Source of the DNA: Immundisolibacterales bacterium
Lineage (GTDB): Bacteria; Pseudomonadota; Gammaproteobacteria; HK1
Assembly (NCBI GenBank): GCA_026712715.1
Contig: JAPOPW010000021.1
Location: forward strand, 1 to 52,285
Length of the DNA stretch: 52,285 nt
Reading direction: 5' to 3'
The position numbers and the translations under genes were made by a program. The notes under the pieces were generated by a model. It made no database searches. It saw nothing but the letters and a program-made list of their open reading frames with translations, and was not told the DNA's origin. The first letter of the stretch is position 1. Every line of letters begins with the position of its first letter. Of the stretch, positions 1-7,234 are shown in pieces.

Positions 1-59
1 TCGTCCATGAACTGCACCAAACTGTAGCCCTTCTGAAACTGAATCCGATTCCGTGCCAT
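1..59 (-). CDS. IS1595-family transposase, N-terminal fragment
   Basis: Read leftward from an ATG at 59-57, the window edge encodes MARNRIQFQKGYSLVQFMD before running out. From memory, this is the characteristic opening of IS1595-family (ISXO2-like) transposases, which commonly begin MARNxIQFQKGLS. The catalytic DDE/N domain lies outside the window, so it cannot be told whether the copy is intact. The family moves DNA by cut-and-paste or copy-paste transposition between short terminal inverted repeats. It points away from the defence-type genes to its right. Only 19 residues support the call, but the motif is distinctive. Confidence 0.7.
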   Translation of the reverse strand, partial: MARNRIQFQKGYSLVQFMD

Positions 60-124
60 GTCCGCCACCCAATTCTTTCAACCACTTCCAACTATACGGA
101 GCGCAGTGGCTCACTAGCTGAGCT
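1..124. mobile_element. Right end of an IS1595-type insertion sequence (boundary approximate)
   Basis: The transposase start codon is at 59, so the terminal inverted repeat and element boundary should lie in roughly 60-124. The stretch at about 90-118 (reading outward on the minus strand, CTATACG.. then GTGAGCC.. components) is a plausible terminus. With only one end visible, neither the repeat nor the target-site duplication can be confirmed. The next gene opens immediately after this region. Confidence 0.4.
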
Positions 125-988
125 TTGTACGCAATCAGGAACAATGTTGAGCTGTTCGTTTCGCTGCGGGGAAAACGCTCGAAGGTTGGCAGCGTAGAAC
201 AGATCATGGGAGACGAGGGTTTCGGCCGCCTGACCCGGGGCTTCGTCGCCAATGAACTGGATCCCGCCGATCCGGCAATTGTCACGGCGGAGGCGCTGCT
301 CGACGATGCGCGTCGTGCCCTTTGTCGGGGCGAATTGCGGCTGCGCTGTGAACGCATCGGGAGCGAAGACGCCGAAGAGCATGCGTGGCGCGTCTGGCTC
401 GATCCGCCGAAATCCGTGCCGCTCAAGGGCATCGGCTCTCTGAGTGCATGGCCGATCACACGCGGCGACGGTCATTCCCGTGACGTTCTCTCGGGATTGC
501 GGAGCGGCGTGTCGGTCGATCTGGGCTCGATGCCGATCGTCGACCTCACTCGCTTTCTTGCCTTCCGAATGACGGACGAGAACGAGAGAGCGTCCGAGCT
601 GTTCAGCACCGGCTTGATCATGGAAGGTCTCCCGGCCGAACGACATGTTGCTGTTCTTCGCTGGGTGATCGACAGTCGTGACGCCTTCTTCCGTTACCTC
701 CGGCTCCTGCTTTCAGAGTTCGGCGACCCTTTCAGCTCGGCTCTGGTCGCGCAAGAAGGAGCGGGAGACCAGCCCTGGGTCACGGCGGCTGATGACGCCC
801 CCTTGCTTGAAGATATGGTCCGAGCACTATGCCGCGGCGGCGAACAGCTCCATGCCGTCGATCAGCTGGTAACCCGCCTGGACGCTGGAAGCGGCTCCGG
901 TGCTGATCCCGTCCCGGCCGAGTTTCGCGTGTTGTGGGACGCTTTCCGCGTTGCGCTCCAAGATGAGGATTCCGGCCATGACGGATAA
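125..988 (+). CDS. Conserved partner of an SNF2-like helicase, probably 5'-truncated
   Basis: The frame encodes 287 residues starting from a TTG at 125, directly after an in-frame stop at 119-121 that lies in or beside the presumed insertion-sequence end. No family is recognised. The protein is acidic and mixed alpha/beta in appearance. It has a repeated Asp-Leu-x-x-x-Asp-Leu-Thr-Arg-Phe style segment in the middle and a C-terminus rich in Asp and Gly. It overlaps the helicase start by 11 bp, so the two genes are translationally coupled and probably work together. The poor start codon, the lack of a ribosome-binding site and the adjoining mobile element suggest that this is the C-terminal part of a longer protein (in similar helicase loci, from memory, often a phospholipase D-like nuclease; unproven here). 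Confidence 0.6.
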   Translation: MYAIRNNVELFVSLRGKRSKVGSVEQIMGDEGFGRLTRGFVANELDPADPAIVTAEALLDDARRALCRGELRLRCERIGSEDAEEHAWRVWLDPPKSVPLKGIGSLSAWPITRGDGHSRDVLSGLRSGVSVDLGSMPIVDLTRFLAFRMTDENERASELFSTGLIMEGLPAERHVAVLRWVIDSRDAFFRYLRLLLSEFGDPFSSALVAQEGAGDQPWVTAADDAPLLEDMVRALCRGGEQLHAVDQLVTRLDAGSGSGADPVPAEFRVLWDAFRVALQDEDSGHDG

Positions 989-3900
989 GCGTTTCGAGGC
1001 AGCGCCCGCGCTCGCGCCGCTCAAGGCCTTCCAGCGCCGTACTGTCGACTATGTATTTGACCGGCTTTACGGAGATCGGGATCCGGTGCGGCAGTTCCTG
1101 GTTGCCGATGAGGTGGGGCTGGGCAAGACCATGGTCGCCCGTGGCGTGATTGCACGGACTATCGAGAAGCTCTGGGATACGACCAGGCGGATCGATATTC
1201 TCTACATCTGCTCCAACCAGGCGATCGCGGCACAGAACATCAATCGCCTGAATGTCCTCAATCGAGGTGATCTGGCACTTCCGACGCGGATGACGCTGAT
1301 CCCGCTTCAGGTGCGCGGCGAGCAGGGCCTCGACTCCAACAAGGTGAATTTCATCAGCCTGACGCCGGGGACGACTTTCGATCTGCGGTCCAGAACAGGC
1401 GTCAGGCGGGAACGGGCCCTGCTCCGGCGTTTGCTGGAAGGCTGCGTGTCGCGGCCGCGCGGGCTTCACAATCTGCTTCAGGTTGCGGCGGGCGTGGAGG
1501 GTTGGAACGACGCAGTTCGCGGCCTGACGCTTGAGGGCGTCGACAAACGGATCATTGCCCGCTTTCGGAATGACGTTGAATCCGATGCGGAGCTATTTGA
1601 AGAACTTGACGCTGTTTGCGACCTCTTCCCGCGGCGTCGAAAGACCTATCCTGATGAGCTGTGCCAGCGCCGAAATGAACTGATCGGCAAGCTGAGAGGA
1701 AAGCTTTCGCACGCGTGCGTCGAAGCGCTTGAGCCGGACCTCATCATCATGGACGAGTTCCAGCGCTTTCGAGACCTGCTGCACGGCAATACCCCGGCAG
1801 CCGAACTTGCGCGCGAGTTGTTCGACTATTGCGACGCCGACGGCCAAGCGGCACGCACGTTGCTGCTGTCGGCGACGCCCTATCGGATGCTGACCCTATC
1901 GGGCGAAGACCCTGCCGATGGAGAGCACTATCGCGACTTTCTGGAAACCCTGTCGTTCCTGTACGGCCGCAAACACGGACCACGGATTGCCGCGACAATC
2001 GAGTGCGAGATGCGGCAATTCCGGGGTTTACTCCACGCCCTCCCCGTAGCCAGGCCCGAGGCGATTGGCGCCCGACGCGGTGTTGAGCAACACCTTCGCA
2101 AGGTCATGGCGCGGACGGAGCGCGTGGCCAGCACCATCGACCGCAATTCAATGGTCGACGAGTCGTCCATGGTGATGACCATCCGGCCCACCGACCTTCG
2201 CGAGGCGGCCGCGGTTTCGGATGTGGCGCGCGCTCTCGGTGCGCCCGAGATCACGGAATACTGGAAGTCCGCGCCCTATCTGCTGAACTTCATGCGGGAC
2301 TACGCTCTCAAGCGCCTGTTGAGGGACAACATCGAAAAACCCGCACCGAACCTGCGCGAAGCACTTGCTCGTGCCGGGCCAGCCATGCTAGATCGTAGAC
2401 GGCTCGACACTTATCAACCGCTCGAACCGGCCAATGGCCGGATGCGTGGGGTGATGGACGAGGTGTTCGGAGACGGGCTGGATCAGTATCTCTGGATCCC
2501 GCCGTCGTTGCCGTATTATGGCTCCGACCGGCAGGATTCACGCCTGACGAAGGCGCTGATCTTCTCTTCCTGGTCGATGGTCCCTGACGCAATTTCGGCG
2601 ATCATGTCCTACGAGGCGGAACGCCGGATGGGCGTCGGAGCGGCGGGCCGGCGCTACTTTGACCGCACCCGCCCTCGCCCCATTCAGTTCAGGCTCGATC
2701 AGGGACGGCCTGCCGCCGCGCGCAATGCACCTGATCTATCCGTCCACGACGCTGGCGAGGCTCGCCGATCCGCTCGCGATCTACGGCGCTCATCCTGAAA
2801 CCATATCGGTTGTAGCCGTGCGTCGTGCCGTCGCCGAACGCCTTCGGGGAAGCGTCGAATCGCTGTCGAAGCGAGCCGGTGACATCGCCGATGGACGCGA
2901 TTGGGAATGGGCCGCACCTGGGGTTCTCGATGCATTGGCGGGTGCGTATCCCACCGCGTGGATGGACTCGCCCAATGGGCTCGCCGCGCTAGGGAACGAG
3001 GAAGGCTTCAAGGAGCATGTTGCCGAGTTGCGAGACGTAGCAACGGATCGGCAGTTCGGGCCAATCAATGAATCACTGATCGATCTGCTCGTTGACGTCG
3101 CTCTGGGAAGCCCTGCGGTGTGTGCGCTTCGCTCCTTGCGTCGGGTCGCATCGGACCTAAGCTGGGATGATCCGCGGCTCTTGAGTGCGGCCAGCAAGAT
3201 CGCATGGGGCTTCCGCACGCTGTTCAACCAGCATGACGCCGTCGCCCTTCTCAGGAGTGACGACGACGAACGATACTGGCGCCTCGTTCTGGCTTATGGG
3301 GTACGGCACAATCTCCAAGCCGTTCTGGACGAGTATGTCCACTATCTCGTGGATGCAGAGGGGCTCGGCGCACGGTCGTCGGCCGAGCGGGTTGAAGGGG
3401 TGAGCGACGCCATCGCCAGGGCCTTGGCGATTCGACCGTCACAGATTGACGTGGAAGCACCGGCCGTTGTCGGTAAAAAGCTCGTCATCAACAGGTTTCA
3501 GATGCGAGGCCGGTTTGCCATGCGCCTTGACGATTACAAGGACGAGGAAGGCGGCGCAGCCCGGATGGGGAGTGTAAGAGACACCTTCAACTCGCCGTTT
3601 CGTCCGTTTGTCCTGGCGACGACATCAGTCGGGCAGGAAGGGTTGGATTTCCATCCGTATTGCTATCGAATCTATCATTGGAATCTGCCGGGAAATCCCG
3701 TCGACCTGGAGCAACGCGAAGGACGCGTCCACCGCTTCAAGGGACATGCAATCCGGCTAAACCTGGCGTATCGACAGAGCGACGTCATCCGGGACCAATC
3801 CGTGTATCCCGACGATCCATGGAGAGCGATGTTTGATGCTGCCAGTACCGAAACCGAGGCCGATTCCGACCTCGTTCCGTACTGGATTTATGAAGGGCCG

Positions 3901-4119
3901 GTAAGGGTCGAGCGTCGTGTCCCAATGCTGCCTTTCAGCCGTGAAATTCGTCGGCTGGAATGGCTCAAGCACAGCCTGACGGTCTACCGGCTTGCGTTCG
4001 GTCAACCCCGCCAACAGGACTTGTTGGAATATTTGCAAAGCCTGTTGGGAACGGACACCGCGATCGAGGATCTCGCCGAACTCCAGATCAGGCTTGAACC
4101 ACAAGTTCAACTTCGATGA
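978..4119 (+). pseudogene. SNF2/DEAD-like superfamily 2 helicase, interrupted by a frameshift near 2658
   Basis: Two overlapping frames make one helicase of about 1,045 residues. The first frame starts at ATG 978. It carries motif I ADEVGLGKT (residues 43-51), motif II MDEFQRF (around residue 258) and motif III LLLSATPYRM (around 297), then runs into unrelated residues after about 2657. The second frame picks up at about 2659 with the C-terminal RecA-like domain, including TTSVGQEGLDFH (about 3620-3655) and motif VI QREGRVHRFKG (about 3710-3740). Removing one T from the TTT at 2658-2660 makes the reading continuous (..RRYLTAPAL..). The family are ATP-driven DNA or RNA translocases, and the architecture resembles RapA/HepA and defence-associated helicases. 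It is coupled to the preceding gene by an 11-bp overlap. The indel could be a real mutation or an assembly error. Confidence 0.75.
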
Positions 4120-4536
4120 GCGACCGTCCGTTGCCCCGATTCGTGTGGCGGAGCCGCGTTCTGCCCCCTTGGCGTTCAGCTTTGTCAATGGTCTGTTGAG
4201 CCGATCGGCGCGGAGCGCTCGCGCCACATACCCGGTACCGATCCTGCCGCGCAGACGGTCCTCGCCGGATGCTCGCAATGGGGGCATCCACCCCGGGTGG
4301 AACCGGCTTGCCCTCTCGCCGCTGTGCAGCCGGAGCGGCGCGCGCTGGACCGGGCCGTGGAAGACCGGGCGCGGGATTGCATGGAAGGCGAGGAAAGGTG
4401 GGTTCGGGAAGATCGCTTCGGGCAGGCGTGTTTGCCGGTGGGCACGATGCGGCGGGGGGTAGACACATGGATGGGAGGGTTCGGCTTGATATGATATGTG
4501 TAGCCATCCACTTACCTGTTCGCGAAGGGTTATCCG
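4120..4536. other. Intergenic stretch, no supported gene
   Basis: About 417 bases separate the helicase from the small toxin-antitoxin-like pair. Short open frames exist on both strands (for example 4297-4494 on the plus strand), but none shows a recognisable domain, a good ribosome-binding site or convincing composition. An AT-richer patch around 4485-4500 contains TATGAT at 4490-4495, a possible -10 element for the following operon, without a good -35 at the right spacing. Confidence 0.4.
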
Positions 4537-4740
4537 ATGACGAAGGAGCAGAAGACGTCGGGCTCGGTTCGCAAGGGCGCGAAGCAGGTCGTCAAGACCG
4601 GGCGGAGTGCTTCGGGAACGGGCACATACAGCGTGGGCGCGGGCGGCAAGACGGGAACCGTGACGCCGACATCGGAGCGAATCATCAAGGCGACGTCGGT
4701 GAAGCGTCGAACCGCGATGAAGGTGCTGGCCAATCGGTAG
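4537..4740 (+). CDS. Small basic protein, putative antitoxin of the Fic/Doc pair
   Basis: The frame encodes 67 residues rich in Lys, Arg, Ser, Thr and Gly (SGSVRKGAKQ, then a Gly/Thr-rich middle and a C-terminal VKRRTAMKVL). No domain is recognised and there are no membrane segments. It lies immediately upstream of a Doc-like toxin whose open frame overlaps its 3' end, the usual gene order and coupling of antitoxin then toxin. On position and size it is the likely antitoxin. A classic Phd fold is not evident, so it may be an unclassified antitoxin type. A purine-rich stretch ahead of the ATG (gaagggttatccg) gives only a weak ribosome-binding site. Confidence 0.5.
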   Translation: MTKEQKTSGSVRKGAKQVVKTGRSASGTGTYSVGAGGKTGTVTPTSERIIKATSVKRRTAMKVLANR

Positions 4741-5119
4741 ACGGCACTATCGCGTAACCTGGGCGGATGCGGTACGTGGCCATGAGGAAGCGCTGCTTGA
4801 TGGAGGCGCACCGGGAATCGTAAACGAGCACGGAATCCGCTCGGCCCTTGCCCGCCCCTATCACGGGTACCACCGGCGTATCCACGAGAAGGCTGCGGCA
4901 GTGGTTCACGGGATCGTGTCGAACCACGGGTTTGCCGACGGAAACAAGCGAACCGCGCTTTATCTGGTCGAGCTGCTGGCACAGCGAAGCGGGTACGAGT
5001 TCGTCGAAGACGACGAGGTGGTCGCGGACACCATCACCAGCGTCGCCCGGGGAGAGACGGGCTACGAGGAGCTCGACGGGTGGTTTCGTGCGCGTCTGGT
5101 GCGCGCGGCGCAGCGATAG
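4721..5119 (+). CDS. Fic/Doc-family toxin, start codon not identifiable
   Basis: Fic/Doc enzymes transfer AMP or phosphate to a target; Doc phosphorylates EF-Tu. The frame carries the family core HGFADGNKRTAL (codons about 4922-4957), matching HxFxxGNK(R). Ahead of it lie Doc-like signatures LDGGAPGI, then RSALARPYHGYHRRIHEKAA. The frame opens after a stop at 4718-4720 and reads YRVTWADAV..HEEALLDGG. Between 4721 and the GTG at 4901 there is no in-frame ATG, GTG or TTG. The GTG at 4901 would delete the conserved N-terminal half. Either a rare start (ATC at 4733, CTG at 4793), a lost start codon, or a small indel is implied. An out-of-frame ATG at 4767 encodes MRYVA, a Doc-like opening, which favours an indel near 4780. 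It is paired with the small protein upstream. Confidence 0.7.
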   Translation, partial: RCWPIGRRHYRVTWADAVRGHEEALLDGGAPGIVNEHGIRSALARPYHGYHRRIHEKAAAVVHGIVSNHGFADGNKRTALYLVELLAQRSGYEFVEDDEVVADTITSVARGETGYEELDGWFRARLVRAAQR

Positions 5120-5242
5120 CGGTCAGGAATATCACGGAGGCGGAAGGAAACCCGGGGACGTTCGCGAAGCATGGTGGCGGAAGACCCGCCGGGCGAAGCG
5201 AAGAACGCCATTGTGGCCGAGGGTGCCGCCGAGCGACGCAGC

Positions 5243-5428
5243 TCAGGCTGTGCCGATGTCGATGCGCTCGCCCCACGGCTCGCGAATCCAGCCGGACGGC
5301 CGGGGTCCGTAGTTGGCCCACGCCAAAGGGAAGACGGGCTCGGCCTCGGGGCAGTCCGGGCACTCCATGTCGGTGAACCGGTGGACGGCAGAATCGGCGT
5401 CCGCGCCGTTTCGTTCACTGAGATCCAT
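5243..5428 (-). CDS. Small hypothetical protein with a CPDC motif
   Basis: The frame encodes 61 residues from ATG 5428. It contains Cys-Pro-Asp-Cys (MECPDCPEAEP) followed by an aromatic/proline-rich segment with WANYGPRP and WIREPWGE. Its composition looks protein-like, unlike the surrounding shadow frames. The two Cys could bind metal, but there is no second pair, so a complete zinc site is not evident. It faces the Fic/Doc gene convergently and no operon partner is visible. No family is recognised and the call is tentative. Confidence 0.35.
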   Translation of the reverse strand: MDLSERNGADADSAVHRFTDMECPDCPEAEPVFPLAWANYGPRPSGWIREPWGERIDIGTA

Positions 5429-5685
5429 CGGGACCCGGCCGACCGGTTCATTGCCGCGACCGCCGAGGCGCGAGGCTCGCGACGGCCGACCGGCGGCGGC
5501 TGGACTGGCGCCCCGACATCTCGCCTTTCGACGCGCGCACGTGATGGCCGCCTCCGGACACTTTCCGACCGCCCCTCGCTCTGGAAATTGCGCAACGCGA
5601 GCGTGGTGCTCTGTCGCCGGGACGCAACGCCCGTACGCCGGGGGCGTCCTCTCCCGGGGGGGTTCCACCACGGAGAAAAGGTGAA

Positions 5686-5994
5686 TCAGTACTCGTTGAT
5701 ATCCGGTTGGCCCCGCCTCTGGCGAGTGAGGAGCTTGATGAGTAAGACCGAAGCGACGGAAAGCACCGCAAACCAGATTCCGACGCCACGCCAGGTTTCG
5801 AACACCACCGCATCGCCGAACCACAGGTTCTGTTGCGCGAGCAGCGCGCCGGCAAGCAGGAGGGCCGCGACACCTATCGACAACACGAAGTACTGAAGGC
5901 CCAGAACGATGTCGGCCCCCACGAGGACGAGCGCCAATATCAGCCAGACCTCCGGCTGAAGAGACCAGTAACCGAGCAGGCTATCCATGGTCAC
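5686..5994 (-). CDS. NfeD-like short membrane protein
   Basis: The frame encodes 102 residues with hydrophobic segments at about 12-33, 36-53 and 67-86, then a basic tail (TRQRRGQ). Short NfeD proteins (truncated, without the serine-protease domain) are partners of stomatin/prohibitin-type SPFH proteins in membrane microdomains and quality control. That is exactly the neighbour here: its start overlaps the 3' end of the SPFH gene by 14 bp. M1 (5994) and M3 (5988) are both possible starts. The soluble OB-fold tail of longer NfeD proteins is very short or absent. Confidence 0.8.
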   Translation of the reverse strand: MTMDSLLGYWSLQPEVWLILALVLVGADIVLGLQYFVLSIGVAALLLAGALLAQQNLWFGDAVVFETWRGVGIWFAVLSVASVLLIKLLTRQRRGQPDINEY

Positions 5995-6910
5995 GGGCCG
6001 AGCGCCCCATGCTCTCGGCGATCACGTGCAACGCTCCGATGACCCCGGTCACATCCGTCGGAACCACGAGGGTCTTGGAGTTCGGCGACGACGCAAGCTG
6101 GGCGAGGGCGTCGACCTGGCGCTTGAGGACTTCGAAGTCGACCGCCGGCTGGCCATCTTCGGCAATCGCCCTTGCGACCAAGCGTGTCTGTTCGGCATCC
6201 GCCTCCGCCTTGACCCGGACCGCGTAGGCTTCCGCATCCGCGGTCAGCCGGAGCGCTTCCGCCTCCTTCTGCGCCTCGAAGAGCTTGGCTTCGGCAGCCA
6301 GCTCCACGGCACGCCGGTCACCCTCGGCGCGGGCGATGGCGGCCCGCCGCTCCCGTTCGGCGTTGAGCTGCTGGCGTTGCGCCGCCTTGGTCACATCGAC
6401 CACGACGACGTCCGTGATCGCGGTCGACGTGATGTTCAGGCCCCAATCCTCGGCCTTGGCCTGGAGGTTTCGACCGATCTCCTGATTCATCGACTCGCGC
6501 GACGATTGCAGCTCGTCGAGCTCCAGGCGCCCGGCCGCGGAGCGGACGATCGAAGTCGCTTCCGTGTGCAGGGCGGCGTCGACGTTGCGAATCCTGTAGA
6601 CCGAATGCGCCGCGTCCGAAATCCGGTAAAAGACGGTGGCCCTGAGGTTGACCTCGACGTTGTCGCGGGTGATGACGCTGATCGTGAATTCGGGCAACTG
6701 GCGTTCGAGCACCGATATGCGGTGCGAGACCGTGTCGAGAAAGGGAACGATCAGGTTGAGGCCGGCCGGTAACGTTCTCTGGTACTTGCCGAACCGCTCG
6801 ACGACGAAGACCTCGGACTGAGGAACGACCTTCACCCCTCTCCAGATCAAGAGCAGGGCGAACGCGATCAGGAGGACCACGATGATGTTGGCCGCGCTCA
6901 GGTTCTCCAT
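5981..6910 (-). CDS. qmcA: SPFH/stomatin-like membrane protein (QmcA family)
   Basis: The frame encodes 309 residues from ATG 6910. There is an N-terminal membrane anchor (about 6-22: IIVVLLIAFALLLIW). The SPFH/band-7 domain follows with VVPQSEVFVVERFGKY and RVGL-type strands LPAGLNLIVPFLDTV, then TRDNVEVNLRATVFYRI. Next comes an Ala/Glu/Arg-rich coiled coil (about 190-260: AERERRAAIARAEGD). The family forms large rings or scaffolds in the inner membrane and regulates proteases and membrane organisation. The coupled nfeD-like gene downstream matches the common two-gene arrangement. In-frame codons upstream of 6910 would add about 15 residues but look non-conserved. Confidence 0.88.
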   Translation of the reverse strand: MENLSAANIIVVLLIAFALLLIWRGVKVVPQSEVFVVERFGKYQRTLPAGLNLIVPFLDTVSHRISVLERQLPEFTISVITRDNVEVNLRATVFYRISDAAHSVYRIRNVDAALHTEATSIVRSAAGRLELDELQSSRESMNQEIGRNLQAKAEDWGLNITSTAITDVVVVDVTKAAQRQQLNAERERRAAIARAEGDRRAVELAAEAKLFEAQKEAEALRLTADAEAYAVRVKAEADAEQTRLVARAIAEDGQPAVDFEVLKRQVDALAQLASSPNSKTLVVPTDVTGVIGALHVIAESMGRSARDHG

Positions 6911-7234
6911 CGCTCTCGTGGTCCTCCGTCCGGCTCCCGCCCCGGGCTCGACCACGCCGGGAAGAGGGCCGAAAACCCTCCGGGTCCCGGGTGGGCGCGT
7001 CCCTCTTGGTCCGCGGCCGGGGACTCTACCACCGACTCGCGCGGGCAGGGGGAGAAGGAGCCGGGCCGCATCTCGTCACGGTGGCGGGGCCCGGTCGCGG
7101 CCGCTCTTCACGGCGTGGGCGAAGACGGCCGGCACGAATCCGATGCCGGTCCGGATGGCGCGGCGGTTTCCCGCGGCCGTCAGGGCGACGGTTGACCGAC
7201 CGCGGTTCCGCGCATGATGGCCGGGCGGGTGGAT
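6911..7234. other. Intergenic stretch, no supported gene
   Basis: About 324 very GC-rich bases lie between the start of the SPFH gene and the stop of the molybdopterin enzyme, both on the minus strand. It should hold the promoter of the qmcA-nfeD pair, but no convincing -35/-10 pair could be read. Overlapping open frames on the opposite strand are GC-driven shadows. Confidence 0.4.

Noticed and set aside
4297..4494. Small plus-strand frame of 65 codons
   Set aside because: No ribosome-binding site, no domain, and overlapping frames of similar quality exist on both strands.
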